Shown one piece after another: positions 8,305-17,776 of a stretch of 64,000 nucleotides of DNA. The notes under the pieces were generated by a model, which did no database searches, was not told the DNA's origin, and worked only from the letters and a program-made list of their open reading frames with translations. The stretch lies in assembly GCF_020740535.1 (NCBI RefSeq), contig NZ_CP082362.1:7003501-7067500 (forward strand), given 5' to 3'. Both the position numbers and the translations under genes were made by a program. The DNA comes from Streptomyces profundus. GTDB lineage: Bacteria; Actinomycetota; Actinomycetes; Streptomycetales; Streptomycetaceae. How positions within the stretch are numbered: position 1 is the stretch's first letter; every line of letters starts with the position of its first letter.

Positions 8305-11300
8305 GGCCCGCCCTTTCGACCCTCGTCAGAACCTCCCGCACCGCGCGGGCCAGCGGCCCCACGTGCGGCTGTGTCAGCAGGGACCAGTGGTCCCCCGTCA
8401 CCGGGTGCACCTCGACGCCGTCGCCGTACAGCGGCGACAGCCGGGCGCGCAGCCGGCCGGCGCTCGCGCGCTCGACGCCGGCCCGGAACACCACGGCCCG
8501 GCTGGCGACCGGCCGGGGCCGGTAGGGCGCCAACGCGCGCGCCTTGCCGCGCAGCAGCCCGGCCAGCGCCGGATCGCGCCGCACCCGGGCACCGACGGTG
8601 CCGATGCCCAGCGCCCCGCTCAGCCGGATCCAGCCCTGGCCGACGAGGAACCCCGGGTCCAGCGCGATCGGCAGGCCACGCCACCCCTGGACGAACGCGT
8701 CCAGACACACCACCGCGTCCACCCGTTCGCCGGCCCTGGTCAGCTGACGGGCCGCCTCGTGGGCCAGCACCGCGCCGAACGACCAGCCGCCCAGCGTGTA
8801 GGGGCCGTTGGGGCGCACCCGGCGCAGGGCCGCCACATGGTGCGCCGCGAGCCGCTCGACCCGGGTGGACCCGGCGGTCCCTTCGGCAGGTTCGGCCAGT
8901 TCGAGGGCGTGCACCGGGCGGTCGTCGGCCAACTCCTCGGCCAGCGCCCGGTAGCCGAGCGAGCCGCCGATCGAGTCCGCGATCAGGAACAGCGGCCGAC
9001 CCCCGCCCTCGCCCTCCCAGGTCGCCACCGCCACCGGCCCCCCGCCCGCCGCGTCGCACGCGTCGGACGCGTCCGCCTCCACCAGGCGCACCAGGGCGCC
9101 GAACGTGGCGTCCCCCGAGAACGTGGCCACCGGCACCTGGACGCCGGTCAACCGCCGGACCTGGGTCAGCAGGTTCACCGCCATCAGGGACTCGCCGCCC
9201 AGCTGGAAGAAGTGGTCCTGGTCGGCCACCCTCGCCACGCCCAACGCCCGCCGCCACAGCGGTTCCAGCACCTCCCTGGCCGCCGTGCCACCGCGCGGGG
9301 CCGGCGCGGCTTCGGCGACGGGGGCCCGGCGGGGCGCGGACCGCTCCGGCTCGGGCGCGTGCCGGGTGAACGGGTACGCCGGCAGCGAGCTGCGCAGCGA
9401 CCGGCCCCCGTCCGCCAGATCGAGATCGGCCAGCGCCTCGCCGACCGCGTCGGCGCCTCGTTCCCACAGCGCGCCCAGCGCGCCGAGCAGACCGCGTTCG
9501 CCCGCGTCGCGCCGCCCCAGCAGGGGGATCGTCAGATGCTCGGGATCCCAGCCCGCATGGCGCCGCAGCGTCCCCACCATCGAGGTGCCCGGGCCCAGCT
9601 CGACGAAGGTGTCGCAGCCCGCGTCCAGCAGGGTGCCGGCGCCCAGGTCGAGCCGCACCGGGCGGCGCAGCTGCTCCGCCCAGTACCCGGGGCCGCGCAG
9701 CGCCTCCGGATCGGCCCAGCCCCCGGTGGCGTTGGACACCAGCGGGACGTCCGTCGCCCGCGACGGCGTCCCGGCGACGGCCTCGCCCAGCGCCTCCGCC
9801 GCCGGATCCATCGCCGCGCAGTGCGACGCCTGCCTGATGTCCAGCCGGCGCGGGTTGAGATCGCGCAGCGCGTCGCCCGCCAGCAGCCGGTCCATCGCCG
9901 CCGCCGGGCCGGCGAGCACCACGGCGCCCGTGCCGTGCACCGCGACGGACACACCGCCGTCGCCGTCGAGCCGCTCCAGGACCGTCTCCAGCGGGGCGTT
10001 GACCACCGCCATCCCGCCCGGCTCGGTGGCCACCATGGCGCGCGCCCGCCGCCACACCAGGTCCACCGCGTCCGCCGGCGTCCACAGCCCGGCCAGGGTG
10101 GCCGGCGCGTACTCCCCGACGCTGTTGCCGAGCATCGCCGCCGGCCGCACCCCCCAGTCGGCCAACTGCCGGCCCAGCGCGTAGCCCAGCGCGAAGAGAC
10201 CCAGGTGGTGGCGCGTCAGATCGGAGAACCAGCCGGACGACGCGGCGGCCGGGTCGACGACGGGGGAGAGATCGATCCCGTGCCGCTCCGTGGCCCGCGC
10301 GTCGACCTCGTCGAACGCGGCGCGGAAACCGGGCAGCAGCCGGTACGGCGCCGCGCCCGCCGGATAGCTCAGCGGACCGTGCCCGGGGAAGAGGAACGCG
10401 ACCCGTCCCAGGCCGCCCGAGGCGGCCGGGGCCGCCCCGTTCGCCAACAGGTCCGCGGCCTCGGCCGGGGAGTCGGCGACCACGGTGAGCCGATGCCGGA
10501 ACGCGCGCCGTTCGGTCAGCGACCTGGCCACCTCGGGCAGCGCGGGCGCCGGCTCGGCCCGCAGCCGCGACGCGAGGTTCTCCCGCATCGTGTCCAGCGC
10601 CTCGGGGGACGCCGCCGACACCGTCAGCACCCGCGCCCCGCGCCGGCCGCCCACCGTGCGCCGCGCCGGCGGCGCCTGGAGCACCACATGCGCGTTGGTG
10701 CCGCCCACCCCGAAGGAGCTGACGGCGGCCAGCCGCACCCCCCGCTCCGGCCACGGCTCGCCACACGCCGCGACCTGGAACGGGGTGGTCTCCAACTCCT
10801 GGAGCGGATTGGGCCGTTGATAGTGCAGGGTGGGCACCAGCCAGCCGTGTTCCAGCATCAGCGCCGTCTTGATCAGCCCGGCCACCCCGGCCGCCGAACC
10901 CGTGTGCCCCAGATTGCTCTTGACCGCCCCCAGCCGGCACCAACCGGTGGCCGGATCGCCTGAACGAGCCTGGCCAAAGGCGTCGGCGAGCGCGGCCACC
11001 TCCACCGGATCGCCGATCGGCGTCGCCGTGCCGTGCGCCTCCACATAGTCGATATCGGCCGGGTCGACGCCGGCCACCCGCTGGGTGTGCCGGATGACCT
11101 CGCTCTGCCCGACCACCGAGGGCGCGGTGTAACCCATCTTCTCCGCGCCGTCGTTGTTGATCGCCGAGCCCAGCAGCACCGCCGCGATCCGGTCGCCGTC
11201 GCGCAGCGCGTCCGCCAGCCGCTTGAGCACCACCACCCCGACGCCCTCGCTCGGCACCGTGCCGGCCGCCAGCGCGTCGAACGGCCGGCAGTGGCCGTCG

Positions 11301-12010
11301 GGCGACAGGATGCCGCCCGGCTCGTAGCGGTAGCCGCGCTCCGCCTGGTCCATCACCGCCACCCCACCGGCCAGCGCCACGTCGCACTCGTCGCCCAGCA
11401 GGCTCGCGGCGGCCAGATGCACCGCGGTCAGCGAGGTGGAGCACGCCGTCTGCACCGTCACGGCGGGGCCGCGCAGCCCCAGCTTGTAGGCGACCCTGGT
11501 GGCGAGGAAGTCCCGCTCCAGGCCGATGTAGCGGGCCAACTCGCCCATCTCGCCGTCGTCATCGACCGGTGGGGCGCTCACCTGGTCGGCGCCGCCGTAC
11601 ACCCCGATCCGCCCGGGGAACCTGGTCGGATCGAGCGAGGCGTCGTCAAGGGCCGCCGAGGCGCACTCCAGGAACACCCGCTGCTGCGGGTCGATGCCGG
11701 CCGCCTCGGCGCGGCTGTAGCCGAAGTAGCCCCAGTCGAAGTGCCGCGCGCCCGCCAGCACCCCCATCGCCGGCACGAAGTCCGGATGCCGCACCAGCTC
11801 CGGATCGGCCCCCGAGGCGATCAGCTCGTCGACCCCGAAGCGGCTGATCCCCTCGACGCCGCCGCGCAGCGCCGCCCAGAACGCCCGGACATCGCCGGCC
11901 CCCGGGAGGCGGCAGGCCATCCCCACGATCGCCACCGGCGTCCGAACGGGCGCCGCGGCGCCGAGGCCCTGGCCGCCGGCCGAGCTCGCCTCGGCCACCG
12001 CCCCGCTCAC
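8294..12010 (-). CDS. Type I polyketide synthase module: KS-AT-ACP-TE
   Basis: 1238 residues if read from the GTG at 12010, whose GTGA overlaps the stop of the NRPS gene. KS (~25-445) has the nucleophile in TVQTACSTSL (C190), EAHGTATPIGDP (H326) and KSNLGHTGSAAG (H369). AT (~535-830) has GNSVGEYAPAT (S630) where GHSxGE is usual, and QASHC (H730) at the substrate-specificity His motif. ACP (~910-980) carries LGGESL (S941). TE (~1005-1238) has GGWSFGAV (S1077), an Asp in VVCLDAF and a late His in VTGDHWSLL. There is no KR, DH or ER, so one C2 or branched unit is added with its beta-ketone left unreduced before release. The KS directly accepts the aminoacyl/peptidyl chain from the NRPS. Confidence 0.95.
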   Translation of the reverse strand: MSGAVAEASSAGGQGLGAAAPVRTPVAIVGMACRLPGAGDVRAFWAALRGGVEGISRFGVDELIASGADPELVRHPDFVPAMGVLAGARHFDWGYFGYSRAEAAGIDPQQRVFLECASAALDDASLDPTRFPGRIGVYGGADQVSAPPVDDDGEMGELARYIGLERDFLATRVAYKLGLRGPAVTVQTACSTSLTAVHLAAASLLGDECDVALAGGVAVMDQAERGYRYEPGGILSPDGHCRPFDALAAGTVPSEGVGVVVLKRLADALRDGDRIAAVLLGSAINNDGAEKMGYTAPSVVGQSEVIRHTQRVAGVDPADIDYVEAHGTATPIGDPVEVAALADAFGQARSGDPATGWCRLGAVKSNLGHTGSAAGVAGLIKTALMLEHGWLVPTLHYQRPNPLQELETTPFQVAACGEPWPERGVRLAAVSSFGVGGTNAHVVLQAPPARRTVGGRRGARVLTVSAASPEALDTMRENLASRLRAEPAPALPEVARSLTERRAFRHRLTVVADSPAEAADLLANGAAPAASGGLGRVAFLFPGHGPLSYPAGAAPYRLLPGFRAAFDEVDARATERHGIDLSPVVDPAAASSGWFSDLTRHHLGLFALGYALGRQLADWGVRPAAMLGNSVGEYAPATLAGLWTPADAVDLVWRRARAMVATEPGGMAVVNAPLETVLERLDGDGGVSVAVHGTGAVVLAGPAAAMDRLLAGDALRDLNPRRLDIRQASHCAAMDPAAEALGEAVAGTPSRATDVPLVSNATGGWADPEALRGPGYWAEQLRRPVRLDLGAGTLLDAGCDTFVELGPGTSMVGTLRRHAGWDPEHLTIPLLGRRDAGERGLLGALGALWERGADAVGEALADLDLADGGRSLRSSLPAYPFTRHAPEPERSAPRRAPVAEAAPAPRGGTAAREVLEPLWRRALGVARVADQDHFFQLGGESLMAVNLLTQVRRLTGVQVPVATFSGDATFGALVRLVEADASDACDAAGGGPVAVATWEGEGGGRPLFLIADSIGGSLGYRALAEELADDRPVHALELAEPAEGTAGSTRVERLAAHHVAALRRVRPNGPYTLGGWSFGAVLAHEAARQLTRAGERVDAVVCLDAFVQGWRGLPIALDPGFLVGQGWIRLSGALGIGTVGARVRRDPALAGLLRGKARALAPYRPRPVASRAVVFRAGVERASAGRLRARLSPLYGDGVEVHPVTGDHWSLLTQPHVGPLARAVREVLTRVERAGHAH

Positions 12011-15000
12011 CCGGCACCGCCGGAGTCCGCGCCGAGCGCCGCCTCGACCAGCTGACGCAGCCCGTCGGGCGTCGGCGTCCGCAGGAAGTCCCGCACCCCG
12101 AGGGAGACCTCGAAGCGGTCCCTGACCAGGCGCACCAGGCGTACCGCGCCCATCGAGTTGCCGCCGGCCCGGAAGAAGTCCGTGTCGGCGGCCACCTCGG
12201 CCGGCGGGCCGCTCAGCACCTCGGCGAAGAGCGCCGTCACCGCCGCCGCCAGCTCCTCCTTCGCCGTGGGGCCCGCGCCCGGATCGGAGCCCGCGCCCGG
12301 GCCCCGCCCCTGCCCCGCCGGCGCCGCGACCGACGCCAGCGCACGCCGGTCGACCTTCCCGTTGGCCGTCAGCGGAACGCGGTCCACCACCGCCCACAGC
12401 ACCGGCACCATGTACGCCGGCAGCCGCGCCGCCAGCGCGTCGCGCAGCGCCGCCGGGTCCACCGTCGCACCGGGCGCCGGCACCACGGCCGCCAGCAGGC
12501 GCTTCTCCGCGCTGTCCCCGTCCGAGACCGTGACCACCGCGTCCTGCACCCGTGCCTCAGCGGTCAACTCATCGCTGATCGCGGAGAGTTCGACCCGATA
12601 GCCGCGCAGCTTCACCTGGCTGTCCCGGCGGCCGATGAAGCACAGCCGCCCCCGGGAGTCCACCCGCACCAGATCGCCGGTGCGGTACACCCGCTCGGGC
12701 ACATCGGGCGACACGGCGCCGAAGCCGCGCGCCGTCTCCGCCTCGTCGCCGAGATAGCCGAGCGCCAACCCCTCGCCCCCGGTGTACAACTCGCCGACGC
12801 CGCCGGGCGGCACCAGCCGGCGGCGCTCGTCCAGCACATACACCCGCGTGCCCGGCACCGGCCTGCCGATCGGCAGCGGCCCGTCCACCTCGGCCGGCGA
12901 ACGCACCGAGTGCGTCGTGGTGAAGGTGGTGTTCTCCGTCGGCCCGTAGCCGTTGGTGACCACCAGGCCCGGATGTCGCGCCAACACCCGCGCCACATGC
13001 TCGTGCGGCACCACGTCACCGCCCGTCAACAGCTGCCGCAGACCGCCGAGCGCGTCCGGCGCGAACTCCTCCACCAGCCGGAAGAGACCGGCGGTGAGCC
13101 AGGCCACCGTCACCCCGCGCTCCGTCAGGAACTCGCCCAGATCGGACGGGCTCGGCAACCCGGGCGGCAGCACCTCCAACGTGGCGCCGGTCAGCAGCGC
13201 CCCCCAGACCTCCAACGTCGACGCGTCGAAGGCCAGCGGCGAAAGCCGCAGCACCCGCTCCCCGGGGCCGAGCCGAACGAAGTCCGCCTGGTGCACCAGG
13301 CGGACCACCGCGCGGTGCGGGACGGCCACCCCCTTGGGCCGCCCGGTGGAGCCCGAGGTGAACGCCACATACGCCAACCCGTCGGGACCGACGGAATCCG
13401 GCCCGTCGCCGGCGGACCCGGCCGCCTCGGCCCACGAGGGATCCCAGACCGGCACCAGCGGAACACCGAACGCCTCCGCCCCGGCCGCGTCCCCCGGCGC
13501 CACCAGTGCCGCCTTCGGCGCGGCCCTCTCGACGATCCTCGCGGTGTGCTCGGCGGCGCCCGCCAGATCGACCCCGACATAGGCCGCCGAGGCCCAGACC
13601 ACGCCCAGCACGGCCACCGCCTCGGCCACCGACCTCGGCAGCGCCACCACCACCCGGTCCCCGGGACCGACCCCGGCGGCCCGCAGCCGCGCCGCCTGCC
13701 GGGCCGCCGACCTGGCCAGCTGGGCATAGGTCAGCTCCGCCGACTCGTCCCGCACCGCGACCGCGTCCGGGGCGCGCCGCACCACCCGAAGGAACAGCTC
13801 CGCCAACGAAACGGCCGGGAAGTCCCGCCGGACGTCGTTGAGTTCGTCGAGCAGCGCGCGACCCGCCGGCGACACCCCGCGCACCTCGGCCAACCGACCG
13901 TCCCCGGCGGCGACCAGCGCCTCGACGGTGGCCAGGAAGTCGGCCACCAGCGCCGTCGCCTCCTCGGCACCGAACACACCCGTGGCGTACTCCAGATGCC
14001 CGGCCAGCGCCGGCTCCGCCCGACTGATCAGCAACGACAGATCGAACTGCGCGCCGCCGCCATGCCCCTCCTCCACCAGCGCCGCGAGACGACCGGCCTC
14101 GATCCGCCTCGGCACCAGCTGGTCGTGCATCCCGAACGAGACCTGCACCAGCGGATGGCACCCAAGACCCCGCTCCACCCCCAGCCGGCCAACCAACTCC
14201 TCGAACGGCAGCTCACCCGCGTCCATGCCGAGCGCCAACGAGTGGTGCACCGACCGCAGATACCCGTCCACCCCCGCGTCGTCGTCCACATCGACCCGCA
14301 CCGGCACCAGATTCCCCGCGACGCCCACCAGCCGCTCCAACTCCGCGGTGTCACGCCCCGTCACCGGCACCCCGACAAGCAGCGCGTGAGCCCCCGTCCG
14401 CCGGCTCAGCGTCAGCGCCCAGGCGCCCAGCAGAAACGCGAACGAGGTGACCCCCAACTCCCGGGCGCGGCCCACCACCGCCGCACTGACGCCGGCCCCC
14501 AACACCACCGGGACCCGCGCGCCCGACGGGTCCTGCAACGCCGGGCGCCGCCGGTCGGCCGGCAACTCCAGCACCGTCGGAACCCCGTCCAACCGCTTGA
14601 CCCAGAACTCCGCCTGCCGCTCCCACACCCCGTTCGCCCGCGCCGCCTCCTGGCGCGCGGCAAGCACCTCGGGACCTGGTCCTGGACGCTCGTCGGGCAC
14701 CGGCCGCCCCTCGGCCAGCGCCGCGTAGCGCGCGAACACCTCCCGCAGCAGCAGCCCCACGGCCCAGCCGTCCAGCACCATATGGTGCGCCGCCAGCACC
14801 AGCGCCTGCCCGCCCGCCGGGCCCTCCAGCCGCAGGAACCGGAGTGCCGGCTCCGCCGCCAGATCGAAGGGACGCCGGCCGAACCCGGCCGCGACCTCAC
14901 GCGCCCACCCCGTGAACTCCCCTTCCCCGTCGCCCTGTTCGACGATCTCGACGGTGGGCGCCCACCCGTCGAGCACCTCGGGGGCGACCTCGTCATCCGC

Positions 15001-15441
15001 CTCCCGATACACCGTGCGCAGACCAGGATGCCGGGCCACCGTCCCCGCCACCGCCTCCGCCAGCGGCCCCGGATCCCATCGGCCCCCGGACGCGAAAGCG
15101 GTGAAGACCAGGTTGTAGGGGGACCCACCGGTGACCCGCTCGATCAGCCACATGCCACGCTGCGCCGAGGAGAGGGCATCCGCACCCGCCGGCGCCCCGC
15201 CGGAGGGCGCCGCCTCGACGGCCGGCACGGTCACCGAGGCGGTGGCGAAGACCTCGGCCAGCGGAGCCGACGACAACAACGCCGCCATCGGCAGCCGCAC
15301 ACCGAGACGCTCCCGCACCACGGCGGCCAGCCGCATCGCGCGGAGCGAATCGCCGCCAAGGCCGACAAAGCTGTGGCTGGCGAAGGTCTCCGTATCGATC
15401 TCCGGACCGAGCACGGCGGTCGCGCACTCATCAAACGACAT
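12007..15441 (-). CDS. Nonribosomal peptide synthetase: PCP-C-A-PCP
   Basis: 1144 residues. The N-terminal carrier (~1-70) has VGLGGDSL (S32). The condensation domain (~85-530) has the active HHMVLDG (219-225). The adenylation domain (~555-1040) shows A3 FTSGSTGRPKG, A4 FDAST, A5 NGYGPTEN, A7 YRTGD and A10 NGKVDRRAL. The second carrier (~1070-1140) has FFRAGGNSMG. Reading the ten specificity positions against GrsA by hand gives D-A-L-W-L-G-G-T-F-K, a valine-type code. ATG 15441 follows GGAGAG at 7 bases. The protein starts with a carrier that has no adenylation domain of its own, so that carrier must be charged in trans or receive a chain from the upstream C-PCP protein. Confidence 0.95.
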   Translation of the reverse strand: MSFDECATAVLGPEIDTETFASHSFVGLGGDSLRAMRLAAVVRERLGVRLPMAALLSSAPLAEVFATASVTVPAVEAAPSGGAPAGADALSSAQRGMWLIERVTGGSPYNLVFTAFASGGRWDPGPLAEAVAGTVARHPGLRTVYREADDEVAPEVLDGWAPTVEIVEQGDGEGEFTGWAREVAAGFGRRPFDLAAEPALRFLRLEGPAGGQALVLAAHHMVLDGWAVGLLLREVFARYAALAEGRPVPDERPGPGPEVLAARQEAARANGVWERQAEFWVKRLDGVPTVLELPADRRRPALQDPSGARVPVVLGAGVSAAVVGRARELGVTSFAFLLGAWALTLSRRTGAHALLVGVPVTGRDTAELERLVGVAGNLVPVRVDVDDDAGVDGYLRSVHHSLALGMDAGELPFEELVGRLGVERGLGCHPLVQVSFGMHDQLVPRRIEAGRLAALVEEGHGGGAQFDLSLLISRAEPALAGHLEYATGVFGAEEATALVADFLATVEALVAAGDGRLAEVRGVSPAGRALLDELNDVRRDFPAVSLAELFLRVVRRAPDAVAVRDESAELTYAQLARSAARQAARLRAAGVGPGDRVVVALPRSVAEAVAVLGVVWASAAYVGVDLAGAAEHTARIVERAAPKAALVAPGDAAGAEAFGVPLVPVWDPSWAEAAGSAGDGPDSVGPDGLAYVAFTSGSTGRPKGVAVPHRAVVRLVHQADFVRLGPGERVLRLSPLAFDASTLEVWGALLTGATLEVLPPGLPSPSDLGEFLTERGVTVAWLTAGLFRLVEEFAPDALGGLRQLLTGGDVVPHEHVARVLARHPGLVVTNGYGPTENTTFTTTHSVRSPAEVDGPLPIGRPVPGTRVYVLDERRRLVPPGGVGELYTGGEGLALGYLGDEAETARGFGAVSPDVPERVYRTGDLVRVDSRGRLCFIGRRDSQVKLRGYRVELSAISDELTAEARVQDAVVTVSDGDSAEKRLLAAVVPAPGATVDPAALRDALAARLPAYMVPVLWAVVDRVPLTANGKVDRRALASVAAPAGQGRGPGAGSDPGAGPTAKEELAAAVTALFAEVLSGPPAEVAADTDFFRAGGNSMGAVRLVRLVRDRFEVSLGVRDFLRTPTPDGLRQLVEAALGADSGGAG

Positions 15442-15546
15442 CGATTCTCTCCAGGGCGAGCCGGGTTCGCCGCCACGCCGGCCGAGCCGGGCGACGGGCC
15501 CCCGAGCGGGGGAACGAGGAGTCGGGAAACGTCGGAAGCGAACCGC

Positions 15547-17226
15547 TCAGCCGGGGGACTCCGTGGCACGCCGGCTCCGCACCGCGCCCAGCAGCCGCTC
15601 CCGGCTGCTGCCTCCCGAGCTCTCCGCCTCGGCCCCGCCCAGCGAGCCCAACAGATCGGCCTGGCCCCTGACCGTGCCGGCCCGGAACAGATCCACCGTC
15701 CTCACCTTCAGGCCCGACACCTCGCGCAGCCGCTCCACGAGGACGACCAGCCGCAGCGAGTCGCCTCCCGCGTCGAAGAAGCTGACGTCGTCCTCGACCT
15801 GGTCGGTCTTGAGCACCTCGCGCCAGACCGCGCGCACCAGGTCGAGCCGGGCGGCGGGATCGTTGATGTTGCCTTCTTCGGTGACGGGCTTCAGCACCGG
15901 GTCCTCCGGGGAGTGAGCGAGATCGGCGACACCGCGGCGCAGTGCCGTGAGCAGTTCGGAGATGGCCGCGTCGTCGAACAACGCCGCCGGATGGTCGAGG
16001 GACAACTCCAGCCGTGGCCCGCCCGCGTCCTCCTCGACATGGACGAACAACGCCAGGTCCCACTTGCTGTACTGCGGATCCAGCGGCCGGTACCGGCCCA
16101 CCACGCCGGGCGCCAGATCCACCGGACCCGCCGCGTCGGCCAGATTGACCAGCACCGGCGTCAACGGCAGCCGCCCGACGTCCCGTTCGGCGTCCAGCTC
16201 GGCCGCCAGCGCGTCCAACGGGACATCGGCGTCGACGAACGTCTCCATCCCGGCCACCCGGGCGCGCCCCAACAGCTCCCGCCAGCTGGTGGTCTCCTCC
16301 ACCGTGATCCGCAGCACCAGCGTCGTCATGAACATCCCGACGACATCGAGCGAGGCGGGATCGTCCCGTCCTGGCCAGACCACGGCGAAGAGGAAGTCGC
16401 GCTGCCCACCGCGCCGGGCGAGGGCGCCGGCGAGCAGCGCGACGCCCGCCATGAAGGCGGTGCAGCCCTCCTCGGCCGCCAGCTTCAACACCCGTTCGGA
16501 GAGCGACGCGTCGAACGCCGTGTGGGCGAGCGCGCCGACCATCGAGAAGTCCTCGTGCGGCGCCAGGGCGTAGGGCAGCTCGACATCCGTCGGCGCGCCC
16601 CGCAGCCGCCGCGCGGCGGCTGCCACCTGCTCGGCCACCGCCTCGGGCGCCGGCTCGCCGAGCACGTCGGCCGGGTGCGGCGCGGGCGGCGGCACCAACT
16701 CCTCGCCGCGCAGCGCGGCCTGGTAGCGCGCCACGATCTCGTCGACCACGATCGCGCGCGAGGTGGCGTCGAAGACGATGTGGTGCACCGTGAGCACCAG
16801 CAGCGTGACCTCGTCGTCGACCCGGATCACCTCGGCCCGCGCCGGCGCCTCGTCGGCCAGCTCGAAGGGCGTGTAGCACAACGCCTCGACCAGCCGCGCC
16901 AGTTCGTCCGGCGTCCACTCCTCGGCGACCGCGTCGATCAGGCCGGCCTCGGCCGGCTCGCCGTCCGTGCGGTACTCGACCCGGTGCCGCACGGTGTCGA
17001 GACGGAACCGGGCGCGCAGGGCCGGATGACGTGCCAGCGTCGCGCGCACCGCCGCGACCAGGGCGCGGTGGTCCACCGGGCCGGTGAACTCCAGTACCGA
17101 GGGGATGAGATAGGTGGGTCGGAGGCGTTCGATCCGGTCAAGGATCCAGATGCCCTGCTGGGTCGGCGTTGCCCGATACCACATGGACTCCGCTCCGGAA
17201 ACGGACATGCTCGCAGAAGCAGACAT
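15547..17226 (-). CDS. Stand-alone condensation-carrier didomain NRPS protein: C-PCP
   Basis: 559 residues. The condensation domain (~17-450) has HHIVFDATS at 148-156, where the second His and the Asp of HHxxxDG are kept but the final Gly is Ala. The carrier (~465-530) has FFDAGGDSLRLV. There is no adenylation domain. It is the first gene of the cluster operon. ATG 17226 has a weak ribosome site; the in-frame ATG at 17184 has GGAG at good spacing and still leaves the whole C domain (MWYRATPTQQGIW), so it may be the true start. It may act as a starter/acylating unit or as a mid-chain module fed by another A domain. Confidence 0.9.
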   Translation of the reverse strand: MSASASMSVSGAESMWYRATPTQQGIWILDRIERLRPTYLIPSVLEFTGPVDHRALVAAVRATLARHPALRARFRLDTVRHRVEYRTDGEPAEAGLIDAVAEEWTPDELARLVEALCYTPFELADEAPARAEVIRVDDEVTLLVLTVHHIVFDATSRAIVVDEIVARYQAALRGEELVPPPAPHPADVLGEPAPEAVAEQVAAAARRLRGAPTDVELPYALAPHEDFSMVGALAHTAFDASLSERVLKLAAEEGCTAFMAGVALLAGALARRGGQRDFLFAVVWPGRDDPASLDVVGMFMTTLVLRITVEETTSWRELLGRARVAGMETFVDADVPLDALAAELDAERDVGRLPLTPVLVNLADAAGPVDLAPGVVGRYRPLDPQYSKWDLALFVHVEEDAGGPRLELSLDHPAALFDDAAISELLTALRRGVADLAHSPEDPVLKPVTEEGNINDPAARLDLVRAVWREVLKTDQVEDDVSFFDAGGDSLRLVVLVERLREVSGLKVRTVDLFRAGTVRGQADLLGSLGGAEAESSGGSSRERLLGAVRSRRATESPG

Positions 17227-17520
17227 GAAGGATCTGATCCCCTGTGATGAAAAACCGGGCCCGAGAGGTGCCAGAGAGACGTCAGTTGCGTTGGAGGCTC
17301 ACCCGCCCCTGCAGTCTGCCCGAGCGGCCCAGCGGAAGGCATTGACTACGAGCGACAGCTTCTTGGCATTCCGTGCACACTGCTGGCCCTCATTCGTGCA
17401 CCGATGATCGGTCAAATCGGCCCATACGCATCCTGTCGGGCCCCTGACCCCAGGCGCTGGCCACCTGCGGGCACCGCGAGGGCCGCCGGGCCAACGGGGG
17501 GCGCGGCGGTCGCCGCCGGC

Positions 17521-17548
17521 CCGCCGATGCCCGAGCGGGCATCGGCGG
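17521..17548. promoter_or_regulatory. Perfect 13-bp inverted repeat with 2-base centre
   Basis: CCGCCGATGCCCG at 17521-17533 is mirrored exactly at 17536-17548, separated by AG. The 2-base loop is too tight for an efficient terminator, so a protein-binding palindrome between the two divergent promoters is at least as likely. The bound regulator is unknown. Confidence 0.45.
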
Positions 17549-17651
17549 AGGGTCAGCGGACGGTGGTCGGATGACCGAAAGCGAACGGTCGGGGGGCGAC
17601 AGGGCCGACGCGCGCGCTTACCGACTGCCGTCAGCGGCGCTACCTTGCCCA

Positions 17652-17665
17652 CGGGAGCGCTCCCA
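17652..17665. promoter_or_regulatory. CebR-type operator upstream of LPMO gene
   Basis: CGGGAGCGCTCCCA differs by one base from the 14-bp palindrome TGGGAGCGCTCCCA bound by the cellobiose-responsive repressor CebR in Streptomyces. It ends 111 bases before the LPMO start codon. A second near-perfect copy precedes the GH5 cellulase at 28105. Confidence 0.8.
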
Positions 17666-17776
17666 TGTGCATGCCGTAGAACCGGCGACGGGCCGCCGCG
17701 TACCGATCCGAAGGCGACAACCTCCGGTGCGCCACGCCCCTCGCGGGAGACGACTCTTCTGAACGAAGGAGCACCC

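Larger units (their letters stand above)
17227..17776. other. Divergent intergenic region between NRPS operon and LPMO gene
   Basis: About 550 bases without a gene I can support. It must contain the promoter of the biosynthetic operon (to the left) and that of the LPMO gene (to the right). Two sites stand out and are listed separately: a perfect 13-bp inverted repeat at 17521-17548 and a CebR-type box at 17652-17665. Confidence 0.6.

Noticed and set aside
8145..11444. 1099-aa minus-strand frame
   Set aside because: It is an out-of-frame reading of the PKS gene, whose true frame carries KS, AT, ACP and TE motifs.
12910..17247. 1445-aa open frame on the plus strand
   Set aside because: It is antisense to the two NRPS genes and contains no recognisable domain.
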